Shown piece by piece: positions 36,174 to 43,872 of a stretch of DNA of 64,000 bases; the first letter of the stretch is position 1; each line of letters starts with the position of its first letter. This DNA is from Pseudomonas frederiksbergensis (GTDB taxonomy: Bacteria; Pseudomonadota; Gammaproteobacteria; Pseudomonadales; Pseudomonadaceae): NCBI RefSeq assembly GCF_000802155.2, contig NZ_JQGJ02000006.1, positions 248,001 to 312,000 of the forward strand, in the 5' to 3' direction. A program made the position numbers and the translations under genes. The notes beneath the pieces are model-generated. The model saw only the letters and a list, made by a program, of their open reading frames with translations, did not search any database and was not told the origin of the DNA.

Positions 36174-37493
36174 TCAGTCGGTCACGATCCGCGAATGCTT
36201 GCGGGTGTCTTTCATGGTGATGTACACCAACAACGACACGGCGATACAGGCTGTCACGTACCAGTAGTAGCCGGTTTCCATGCCGATGCTCTTGAACCAC
36301 AGCGCGATGTATTCAGCGGTGCCGCCGAAGATCGACACCGTCAGTGCGTAAGGCAGGCCGACGCCCAGGGCGCGGATTTCGGTGGGGAACAATTCGGCCT
36401 TCACCACGGCGTTGATCGAGGTGTAGCCGCTGACGATGATCAGCGCGGCCATGATGAGGAAGAACGCACCCCACCAGGTCTCGATGGTGTGCAGCGTGGT
36501 GAGGATCGGCACGGTGAACAGCGTGCCCAGGATACCGAAGGCAATCAGGATCGGCCTGCGACCGATCTTGTCCGAGAGCCCACCGATGACCGGTTGCAGG
36601 CACATGAACAGGAACAGCGTGGCGGCGGAAATAGTGGTGGAGTCGGAGATGCTCATGCCGACTGTGTTCACCAGGTATTTCTGCATGTAGGTGGTGTAGG
36701 TGTAGAACGCCAGCGTGCCGCCCATGGTCAGGCCGACCACGGTCAACAATTCCTTGGGATGGCGCATCAAGGTGCGCATGGCGCTTTCCTTGGCTTTTTC
36801 CTTCTTGGTAAACGACTCGGTTTCTTCCATGCCGCGACGCAGGTACAGCGCCACGACCGCACACAGCGCGCCGATGGCGAACGGGATGCGCCAGCCCCAG
36901 GCATACAGTTGTTCAGTGGTCAGGAACTGTTGCAACACGATCAGCACGCCAAGGGCGATGAGCTGGCCGGAAATCAGCGTCACGTACTGGAAGCTGGAGA
37001 AGAAACCACGACGTTCCTTGGTCGCCATTTCACTCAGGTAGGTTGCCGAAGTGCCGTACTCGCCACCCACCGACAGGCCCTGGAGCAAGCGGGCGAACAC
37101 CAGCAGGATCGGCGCGCCGACGCCGATGGTTTCGTAGCTCGGGCTCAAGGCGATGATCAGCGAGCCGAAGCACATCAGGTACACCGAGGCCATCAACGCA
37201 CGTTTACGACCGGCGCGGTCAGCGTACAGGCCCATCAACCAGCCGCCGATCGGGCGCATCAGGAAGCCGACGGCGAAGATCGCGGCGGTATTGAGCAATT
37301 GGGCGGTGGTGTCGCCCTTGGGGAAAAAGACTTTGGCGAAGTACAACGAGAAAGCGGCGTAGACGTACCAGTCGTACCACTCGACCATGTTGCCGACCGA
37401 GCCGCTGAAGATCGATTTGATCCGGCTGGCGGTGGTTCTTTCACGGGCGGGCACGGCAGCCGACCCGATGGGCAGGGCGTTGGAGTTATCCAT
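36174..37493 (-). CDS. MFS dicarboxylate/alpha-ketoglutarate-type transporter
   Basis: This is a 439-residue MFS symporter of the metabolite:H+ (KgtP/ProP/ShiA) family with twelve helices. Motifs include SGSVGNMVEWYDWYVYAAFS at the start of helix 1, LYADRAGRKRAL (loop 2-3 signature), RLLQGLSVGGEYG in helix 4 and GLSDKIGRRP in the second half. KgtP-type proteins carry alpha-ketoglutarate or related acids. AAGGA stands seven bases before the ATG, and a sigma-54 promoter sits 62-78 bases upstream. The DctD/DctB-type genes behind it are the expected regulators, as MifR/MifS are for alpha-ketoglutarate use in P. aeruginosa. Confidence 0.88.
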   Translation of the reverse strand: MDNSNALPIGSAAVPARERTTASRIKSIFSGSVGNMVEWYDWYVYAAFSLYFAKVFFPKGDTTAQLLNTAAIFAVGFLMRPIGGWLMGLYADRAGRKRALMASVYLMCFGSLIIALSPSYETIGVGAPILLVFARLLQGLSVGGEYGTSATYLSEMATKERRGFFSSFQYVTLISGQLIALGVLIVLQQFLTTEQLYAWGWRIPFAIGALCAVVALYLRRGMEETESFTKKEKAKESAMRTLMRHPKELLTVVGLTMGGTLAFYTYTTYMQKYLVNTVGMSISDSTTISAATLFLFMCLQPVIGGLSDKIGRRPILIAFGILGTLFTVPILTTLHTIETWWGAFFLIMAALIIVSGYTSINAVVKAELFPTEIRALGVGLPYALTVSIFGGTAEYIALWFKSIGMETGYYWYVTACIAVSLLVYITMKDTRKHSRIVTD

Positions 37494-37555
37494 TGAAGGA
37501 TCCTTCGTTTAATTGTTTTTGTGGAGCGCGTGTGGACGCAGCCTGCCAGGGCTAT

Positions 37556-37571
37556 AGCAGGAGCTGTGCCA
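37556..37571 (-). promoter_or_regulatory. Sigma-54 promoter of the MFS transporter gene
   Basis: On the minus strand TGGCAC-AGCTC-CTGCT: -24 box perfect, -12 box with one mismatch to TTGCT, and correct GG-to-GC spacing. It lies 62-78 bases before the ATG. The adjacent DctD-type activator has the GAFTGA loop needed to drive sigma-54. Confidence 0.7.
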
Positions 37572-37667
37572 GGTGGCGGAAGGCCGGTCTAGAGGGGGTT
37601 GTCGCGTTTGGTGAGCGGAAATCCGCTTATTGCGGGTGGCGGTGTGGGCGGGCATCCGCTCATGTCG

Positions 37668-37696
37668 ATCGTTCCCACGCGGAGCTTGGGAACGAT
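37668..37696. repeat. Palindromic intergenic repeat/terminator after the dctD-type gene
   Basis: ATCGTTCCCA/TGGGAACGAT arms around CGCGGAGCT, of the 'cgttcccacgc' kind common between Pseudomonas genes. It directly follows the stop of the response regulator gene on the minus strand. Confidence 0.6.
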
Positions 37697-37698
37697 GC

Positions 37699-39024
37699 TT
37701 ACAAAAACATCTCTCGACTCAACCCATGCCGCTGCATCTTTTCATTGAAGGTGCGGCGTGGCAGTTGCAGTTCCTCGAGCACGGCTTTCACATCGCCTTT
37801 GTGCCGAGTCAGGGCGGCGCGCAGGCATTGGGCTTCGAAGGCTTCCTGCTGGGCTGCGAGGGACTGGCCCGGCTCCGTCTCCAGGACGGGCAGTTGATCC
37901 AGGCCCAACACCTGGCGCTCGGCGACGTTGGCCAATTCACGCACGTTGCCCGGCCAGTCGTGGCTGAGCAGATGGCTCAGTTGCGGGCCGTTCAAGGGCG
38001 CGGCGGGGCGGCCCAGGCGTTCGGCGGCGCTGTGGGTGAAGTGCTCGAACAGCAGCGGAATATCCTCGCGGCGCTCGCGCAAGGGTGGCAGGCGCAGCTC
38101 GGCGATGTTCAGGCGATAGGCCAAGTCTTCGCGAAAACGCCCGGCCCGGGCTTCGTCCAGCAAGTCGGGCTTGGTCGCGGCGATAATGCGCAGGTCCACG
38201 TTGATGCTCTGGTTGGAACCCAGGCGTTCGAGTTTCTTTTCCTGCAGCACGCGCAGCAGCTTGGCCTGCTGGGCCAAGGGCATGCTTTCGATTTCGTCGA
38301 GGAACAGCGTGCCGCCGTCGGCGTATTCGAGCTTGCCGATGCGCTTGCCCTGGGCTCCGGTGAAGGCGCCGCTTTCATGGCCGAACAGTTCGGCTTCGAA
38401 CAGCGGTTCGGGGATGGCCGCGCAGTTCAGTGCCACGAAGGGCTTGCTCGTCCTCGGGCCGAAGTCGTGCAGGCAACGGGCAACCAATTCCTTGCCGCTG
38501 CCGGTTTCACCGCGGATCAACACGTTGACCGGCAGCGTCGCCAGGTCCAGCACCTGACGTCGCAGGTTCTGCAATGCACGGGAGACGCCGAGCAGGGTGG
38601 CGTCGAGCTTCGCCCGGGCATCGGCCTGTTCGTGCAGCCGGCGGTTTTCCAGGACCAGGAAACGCTTGTCCAGTGCCCGGCGCAAGCCGCCCAGCAACGC
38701 TTCAGGGCTGAACGGCTTTTCGAGGAAATCATAGGCCCCGTCGCGCATGGCCTCCACGGCCATCGGCACGTCGCCGTGACCGGTCAGCAAGATCACCGGC
38801 AGGTCCGGATCACGCCTGCGTACTTCGGCCAGCAACTCCAGGCCGCCCAGCCCAGGCATGCGCACGTCGCTGAGGATCACGCCAGGAAAATTTTCCGGCA
38901 GCTTCGCCAGGCAATCCTCGGCGCGACTGAACAATTGCACCCGGAACCCGGACAGGCTCAGCCATTGCTCGACCGCCGTGCGGATGCTGTTCTCGTCATC
39001 GACGACTATGACCGAATCAAGCAT
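37699..39024 (-). CDS. Sigma-54-dependent response regulator, DctD/MifR-type
   Basis: This is a 441-residue NtrC-family activator. The receiver (about 4-120) has the acceptor Asp in ILSDVRMPGLGG. The AAA+ domain (about 145-375) carries Walker A GETGSGKE, the sigma-54 contact loop GAFTGA (in ESGAFTGAQGKR) and Walker B GGTLFLDEIE. The C-terminal Fis-type helix-turn-helix ends LEELQLPRRTFNEKMQRHGL. It overlaps the sensor-kinase gene by eight bases. Target: most likely the MFS transporter gene next door, which has a sigma-54 promoter. Confidence 0.92.
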   Translation of the reverse strand: MLDSVIVVDDENSIRTAVEQWLSLSGFRVQLFSRAEDCLAKLPENFPGVILSDVRMPGLGGLELLAEVRRRDPDLPVILLTGHGDVPMAVEAMRDGAYDFLEKPFSPEALLGGLRRALDKRFLVLENRRLHEQADARAKLDATLLGVSRALQNLRRQVLDLATLPVNVLIRGETGSGKELVARCLHDFGPRTSKPFVALNCAAIPEPLFEAELFGHESGAFTGAQGKRIGKLEYADGGTLFLDEIESMPLAQQAKLLRVLQEKKLERLGSNQSINVDLRIIAATKPDLLDEARAGRFREDLAYRLNIAELRLPPLRERREDIPLLFEHFTHSAAERLGRPAAPLNGPQLSHLLSHDWPGNVRELANVAERQVLGLDQLPVLETEPGQSLAAQQEAFEAQCLRAALTRHKGDVKAVLEELQLPRRTFNEKMQRHGLSREMFL

Positions 39025-40783
39025 GCAGTTGCGCCTCCTGATCGATGGGCAAGGTCACGCACAATACCGCACCGTTTTCATGGTTGTCCGCCGTCAGCCG
39101 TCCGCCGGATTCATGGATGATTGCAAAGGAAACCGCCAGGCCGAGGCCGAGGCCATCGCCCACCGCCTTGGTGGTGAAGAAGGGGTCGAACACTTGCGCC
39201 AGATGTTCTTCGGCGATTCCGGTGCCGCTGTCGCTGACGGTCAGGCGCCACAATTGTTCATCGGCTTGCAGGCGCACTTCAAGGCGCTTGAGCGGCTGTT
39301 CGAGCATGGCGTCGAGGGCGTTGCGCAGGAGGTTGATCAACACCTGTTCGAGGCGGATGGCGTCGCCGCGGACCCATGCCGGACGGGTCAGGTGCAAGAC
39401 GGTGCTGACGTTTTCGTCCCGCAGGCGCGTCTCCAGCAGTTGCAGCGCCTGGTCCACCACCGCCGCGAGGTCGAGGCGTTCGCGCAGACCGCTGGGGCTT
39501 TTGCGCGCGAAGGTCTTCAGGTGGCCGGTGAGGGCGGCCATGCGCGTCAGCATATCGTCCACCGGCTTGAGGGCTTTGTACGCATCGTCGATCCGGCCGT
39601 GATCGAGCAGCAGGCGCAGGGTCGCCAGTTGCATGCGCTGGGCGGTCAAGGGCTGGTTGATCTCATGGGCCAGCGCCGCCGACATCTGCCCCAACGCCGC
39701 CAGCTTGGCCGATTGCACCAGGCCGTCTTGGGCGGTGCGCAGTTCACGGGTGCGTTCGTCCACCAAGCGTTCGAGTTCCTGGCGGCTGCGCTGGCGCAGT
39801 TTTGCCAGGCGCCAGCGCTGGTTGAGAAACAACAGCAGGAACACCAGGGCCAGCCACAACCCGGCGGCGGCGAGCCCGGCGTTGCGCAGGTCTTCGAAGG
39901 CGATCTGTGGACGGCGCAGCAAGTGGAGCGTCCAGCCTTCGCTCGTCAACGGCAGGGACTCCCAGAGATATTCCTGCGGGCCATCGGGTGCCTCGACCCG
40001 GGTCAGATGACTGTTTTCGTCAAAGCGCCGCAGCGGATCGAAGGCCAAGGGTTGTAACGGTTGCTTGTCGTATTGGCGCGTGGCCTGGAGTTCGGCGCGA
40101 TCGTTGTCGGTCAAGGGCTGTAGATGGCGGTAGCGCCAGCCGGGCCGATTGGCGATGAAAATGATCCCCCGCGCATCGCTGACCAACAGCGTGTCGCTGC
40201 CCTGGCGCCATTCGCGCTCCAGCTCCGGGAACTCCAGCTTAACTACCATGGCGCCAAGGAACTGGCCATTGTCGTCGGTCACCGCACTGGACAAAAAATA
40301 GCCGGGGATGCCGCTGGTTACGCCCACCGCATAAAACCGCCCGGTGCCCTGGGTGCGGGTCTGGAGGAAATAGGGACGGAAACCATAATTGTGCCCGACA
40401 TAGCTGCTGGGCAACTTCCAGTTGCTCGCCGCTACGGCCAGGCCTGTGTGGTCCAGCAACTCCAACGTCGAGGACTGCGCGGCGCCGTTGATCTTTTCCA
40501 GCTTGCGGTTCAAGACATCCTGCTGCGCTGGGCTGACCGGTCCCTTGAGGGCGTCACGCAGCTGCGGGTCCAGCGCCAGCACGGCGGGCAGGGCGCGGTA
40601 GCGTTCGATCAGGGTGTGCAACGAATTGGCGTACAGCGCCAGTTGCTGGCTCGCGCGGCTGGCGTCTTCCTCCAGGGCCGTACGTTCGGCGTGGCGCAGG
40701 GCGAGGGTGGCGGCAACGGCTGCGCCAGCAAGTATCAGGACGATGGCAAGAGACAGGCGCAAGGGGCGTGACATTGCTGGCAT
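39017..40783 (-). CDS. Membrane sensor histidine kinase, DctB/MifS-type
   Basis: This is a 588-residue kinase. The first transmembrane helix (about 8-28) is followed by a periplasmic double-PAS (dCache-like) sensor of some 270 residues with the motif YGFRPYFLQTRTQGTGRFYA that in DctB binds C4-dicarboxylates. A second helix (about 310-330), a coiled coil, HisKA (ALAHEINQPLTAQRMQLATL) and HATPase (NLLRNALDAM, GLGLGLAVSF) follow. The ATG at 40783 is one of two close candidates (the other is 40774), neither with a strong ribosome site. Paired with the DctD-type regulator. Confidence 0.9.
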   Translation of the reverse strand: MPAMSRPLRLSLAIVLILAGAAVAATLALRHAERTALEEDASRASQQLALYANSLHTLIERYRALPAVLALDPQLRDALKGPVSPAQQDVLNRKLEKINGAAQSSTLELLDHTGLAVAASNWKLPSSYVGHNYGFRPYFLQTRTQGTGRFYAVGVTSGIPGYFLSSAVTDDNGQFLGAMVVKLEFPELEREWRQGSDTLLVSDARGIIFIANRPGWRYRHLQPLTDNDRAELQATRQYDKQPLQPLAFDPLRRFDENSHLTRVEAPDGPQEYLWESLPLTSEGWTLHLLRRPQIAFEDLRNAGLAAAGLWLALVFLLLFLNQRWRLAKLRQRSRQELERLVDERTRELRTAQDGLVQSAKLAALGQMSAALAHEINQPLTAQRMQLATLRLLLDHGRIDDAYKALKPVDDMLTRMAALTGHLKTFARKSPSGLRERLDLAAVVDQALQLLETRLRDENVSTVLHLTRPAWVRGDAIRLEQVLINLLRNALDAMLEQPLKRLEVRLQADEQLWRLTVSDSGTGIAEEHLAQVFDPFFTTKAVGDGLGLGLAVSFAIIHESGGRLTADNHENGAVLCVTLPIDQEAQLHA

Positions 40784-40858
40784 GGATAAGTCGGGACCGG
40801 GCTGAGACGGGCACGATAGCACGCGGCCCTGCTGAGCGTGACGATACTCGGACGGTGT

Positions 40859-41010
40859 AAGAACCGCTGGTTGCCATGGGCATCGAACAATGCATTGAAA
40901 TCCGGCTCGGGATCGCCTTCTTTCCAGCGCACGCTTCGGTTGCTGTCGAGGTCGATGCGCATGTCTTGGGTGTGACTATTGCCTTCGCGAATATGGCGCA
41001 AGCGGGTCAC
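40859..41010 (-). pseudogene. Remnant of a second tcC/RHS gene
   Basis: About 50 residues (TRLRHIREGNSHTQDMRIDL and on to DAHGNQRFL) align without gaps to an internal segment of the intact TcC protein (TRLRHIRDGNNHTRIMRIDP ... DAHGNQSFL, coded near 42620-42775) with 36 of 50 identical by my count. Both ends break off abruptly. It lies 36 bases past the tcC stop, directly behind a lux-box-like dyad. The divergence shows that it comes from another tcC-type gene, not from a fresh local duplication. Confidence 0.85.
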
Positions 41011-41013
41011 AGA

Positions 41014-41033
41014 ACCTGCCAGGTCTGACAGGG
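41014..41033 (-). promoter_or_regulatory. Lux-box-like dyad beside the tcC remnant
   Basis: ACCTGCCAGGTCTGACAGGG with CTG-N10-CAG geometry, 13 bases after the intact tcC stop and 3 bases before the remnant. No intact gene starts close by; the DctB-type gene is about 240 bases away, so it is probably a leftover control site. Confidence 0.4.
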
Positions 41034-41046
41034 CTTCGATGCGAGG

Positions 41047-43872
41047 CTACCTGAGCATGCTCTGCGTCTGTTTCAGATGGCCGATGGCAGCCTCCATCCC
41101 TCTTCTAAGGCCTCGGCGGGTGATTCCGTTCGAAGGACCCACCATCTTCTCCAGCGGCACATAGGTGTTGATCGCTTCGAGGCCTGCGTCATCGAAAAGC
41201 TTGTCGACAACGGCCATCTCTTCGTTCAATAGGTTGATCAGACCGTTGATGTATTGATCCGCCAAGTCGATTTTTTCCTCGGTGAGCGCGCGACCCGCCC
41301 CAATGATTTCATGAACTATTTCAATGGCACCCATTGCCGTTTTCACCATGGCTGAAATTTCGCTGCCGCCTGCGGTAGCCGAGGCTTTCAATGCAGTAGA
41401 CGTGCCGGTATTGACGCCTTCCTTGGTTAATTTCCATAGGCCCTTTTTTGTGGGAGATGCTGTGGCGTCGATGAGGTCAGCGCCTTTTTTTCTGACATAC
41501 TCCAAGGAATCCATCACGTGATATTCCCCCTTTTTCACAATTCGAATCGGGTCCAATTTCTTGCTTTTGAATTTAACGGAGGCACCTATTCCTGCATTTT
41601 CCAAGGCGTAGTCCAGGCCAATGCTGACGGCTTTGGTCACGGTGAAGCCAATGATGGCGCCTAACGCCGTGCCACCTGGGCCCGCCACACTGCCGAACGC
41701 CGCCCCTGCAATGCCCATCCCGATACCCACGCCATAGCTGGCCCCCTGCGCAGCAAGGTGACTGCCGATACGCCTCGTCGACGACCTGAAAAGGGCCGAT
41801 CCTGAGCGATGGTTGGCCAGTTGTGTTTGAGCGTCGATAGCTCTGCGCGTGGACATTTTGAGAATGTCAGTAAACCGGGCCACGCCGATGGATAATTTGA
41901 GTTTTGCGTTGTGTTGAAGCTGTCTCTCCTTTGCTGCCGCCTTTCTCATGTCTCTCTGCGCTGGCGTCTCTACCTTGAGCAGTCGCATCAGCCCGCCATC
42001 ATCGGCATAAGTCGTCGGGTTATTGGCGACGAACCCATAAAGGTTCAAGCCGTCGACATCCCCCGCCGGATCGGCACTGATCCAGCGCTGCAACCATGGT
42101 GCGTAGTAGCGCGCGCCGAAGTGGTACAGACCGCTGGCGTCCAATTCCTTGCCCGAATAGCGGATCGTCTTGTAGCCGACCTCTATGAGCGAACGACCGG
42201 CCCGCCAGGCAGTGCCGCCGAAGGGGTAATAAAATTCGAGGCTAATCAATTCGCCGTGGCGGTCCAGCTCCAAGGTGCAGGAACCATGGGGCTCATCGAG
42301 GCTGAAGCGCAACTGATCAGCCTCGATCCCGCCAGGTTGACCAGCCTCCCAATGCAGGCAGCGAACACTGCCGTAAGCCAGCTCCAGGCTTATGACATGC
42401 AATATTTCGCCGCCGTTGGACGTGTGTAGTTCAAGTCCATCCAGATAACGTGTTTCCTGGACCGTTGTGATCGTCGTGTGGGTTTTGCCGACCCGTTCAC
42501 CTTGGCTGTAGAGGTAGGTTTCCTCATCGTCGCCCAAACCGCTGTCGCGCTTGATCATGGTGACGCGGCTGAGTTGGTCGCGGGAGTTCCAGGCAAGCGG
42601 TGGCGTACCGGCCTGCAAGAATGATTGGTTGCCGTGAGCGTCGAACAATGTGTCGAAATCCGGGTTCGGATCGCCGCCTGCCCAGCGCATGCCCCGATTG
42701 CTGTTGGGATCAATGCGCATGATTCGCGTGTGGTTGTTGCCGTCGCGAATATGGCGTAGACGGGTCAGGTTGTTGCCGCTGTCATATTCATATTGTTGGG
42801 AGTAGTTAAAGCGAGGGCCCGGATCGATGGGAATGATTGGCGTGGGCAAACCGGGTTGCAGGTGCGGTGCCTGGCCCTCGAAGCCGCTGGCGCCGACCAG
42901 GCGATAGAGCGAGTCGTAAGTGAATTCGCGATGGCCATCCACCCGTTGGTTGGCAAAATGGACGGTGGCGACGGTGCGGTCATCAATGCGCACTACATTG
43001 CCGACGAGATCGTAAAGGTAGGTCAGGTCCTGGCGCAGGTCTGCACCCGGCTTTCCTGCCTGAAACGTGCACAGCCGACCGTCCACCGGATCATGGACCC
43101 ATCGACTGCTTACACCGTTGGCGGTGTCCTGGCGCTCAATCTGGCCGGCGGCGTTGTAGTGAGCCGCCAGCATGATCGGTTGCGGTGCGGCATCCAACTT
43201 GAGCTGCAAGTCCACTGCCTTGAGCTGCCCGGCCACGTCCAGGCGTAAATGCTGGCGATGACCACCTGCATCGGTCTGGCTGACCGGTGCGCCGAAGGCA
43301 TCCAGGATCCGCTCGGTCGCATGGACGCTGGAGTCGGTAAACGTGCGGGCCTGACGCAGGGGCAAGCCCGCCAGGCCATAGCTGTCGCAACGCAACGTGC
43401 CTGACGGATCGACTTGTTCCAACAATTGTCCGCGCAAGTTGTGGCCGGCGTCTTGAGCGGCGTCGCCATAGGTGAAGGTTTCGACATTCAAGTCGCTGTT
43501 CTCGTCCAGGGCCACCGGGCGCAACTGGCTATCATGATGGACGCGCCATCGATTGCCGCGCGCGTCCCAGTGCAGCAGGGGGGCGCCAGCCAGCCCCGGT
43601 AATATCAAGCGCCAGCCGGCATCGACACTGTCGATATGCAGCGGCTCGCCCTGGAGATCGTAGATCATGGACTGGTTGGGTCTCGGGGCATGCCCGAACA
43701 GCCGTGGATCCCATTGTTCGGCGAGGCGCCCGGCCCCATCGAAGTGTTGACGGGCGATCAGGGCGACAGCAGGAGCCGAAGCTTGACTACGCAGATAGCC
43801 GATTTGCCGCACGGGCAGGCCACGCCCATCGACTGCGACAATGTCCGGCGTACGAGCGTGGACATTGGTCAT
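41047..43872 (-). CDS. Tc toxin TcC subunit (RHS core with variable toxic C terminus)
   Basis: This 941-residue protein is TccC-like. RHS/YD repeats fill residues about 30-590 (for example YDLVGNVVRIDDRTVATVHF and YEYDSGNNLTRLRHI). The conserved core ends with the aspartyl-autoprotease region YAPWLQRWISADPAGDVDGL and NLYGFVANNPTTYADDGG (about 585-622). In Tc toxins the part after this is cleaved inside the TcB-TcC cocoon and is the delivered toxin. Here it is about 320 residues with an unusual Gly/Ala-rich hydrophobic stretch (GASYGVGIGMGIAGAAFGSV). No ART or Rho-directed motif was recognised. The start directly abuts the tcB stop (TGA-ATG). Confidence 0.92.
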   Translation of the reverse strand: MTNVHARTPDIVAVDGRGLPVRQIGYLRSQASAPAVALIARQHFDGAGRLAEQWDPRLFGHAPRPNQSMIYDLQGEPLHIDSVDAGWRLILPGLAGAPLLHWDARGNRWRVHHDSQLRPVALDENSDLNVETFTYGDAAQDAGHNLRGQLLEQVDPSGTLRCDSYGLAGLPLRQARTFTDSSVHATERILDAFGAPVSQTDAGGHRQHLRLDVAGQLKAVDLQLKLDAAPQPIMLAAHYNAAGQIERQDTANGVSSRWVHDPVDGRLCTFQAGKPGADLRQDLTYLYDLVGNVVRIDDRTVATVHFANQRVDGHREFTYDSLYRLVGASGFEGQAPHLQPGLPTPIIPIDPGPRFNYSQQYEYDSGNNLTRLRHIRDGNNHTRIMRIDPNSNRGMRWAGGDPNPDFDTLFDAHGNQSFLQAGTPPLAWNSRDQLSRVTMIKRDSGLGDDEETYLYSQGERVGKTHTTITTVQETRYLDGLELHTSNGGEILHVISLELAYGSVRCLHWEAGQPGGIEADQLRFSLDEPHGSCTLELDRHGELISLEFYYPFGGTAWRAGRSLIEVGYKTIRYSGKELDASGLYHFGARYYAPWLQRWISADPAGDVDGLNLYGFVANNPTTYADDGGLMRLLKVETPAQRDMRKAAAKERQLQHNAKLKLSIGVARFTDILKMSTRRAIDAQTQLANHRSGSALFRSSTRRIGSHLAAQGASYGVGIGMGIAGAAFGSVAGPGGTALGAIIGFTVTKAVSIGLDYALENAGIGASVKFKSKKLDPIRIVKKGEYHVMDSLEYVRKKGADLIDATASPTKKGLWKLTKEGVNTGTSTALKASATAGGSEISAMVKTAMGAIEIVHEIIGAGRALTEEKIDLADQYINGLINLLNEEMAVVDKLFDDAGLEAINTYVPLEKMVGPSNGITRRGLRRGMEAAIGHLKQTQSMLR

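Noticed and set aside
41014..41033. Lux-box-like dyad as the promoter site of the DctB/DctD-type genes
   Set aside because: It is about 240 bases from the kinase start with a tcC remnant between, and the kinase pair has no functional link to the toxin set; more likely a relic.
41047..43872. Orphan Rhs/T6SS effector instead of TcC
   Set aside because: The gene directly abuts a full-length TcB gene and has the TccC length and core; no VgrG, PAAR or immunity gene lies nearby.
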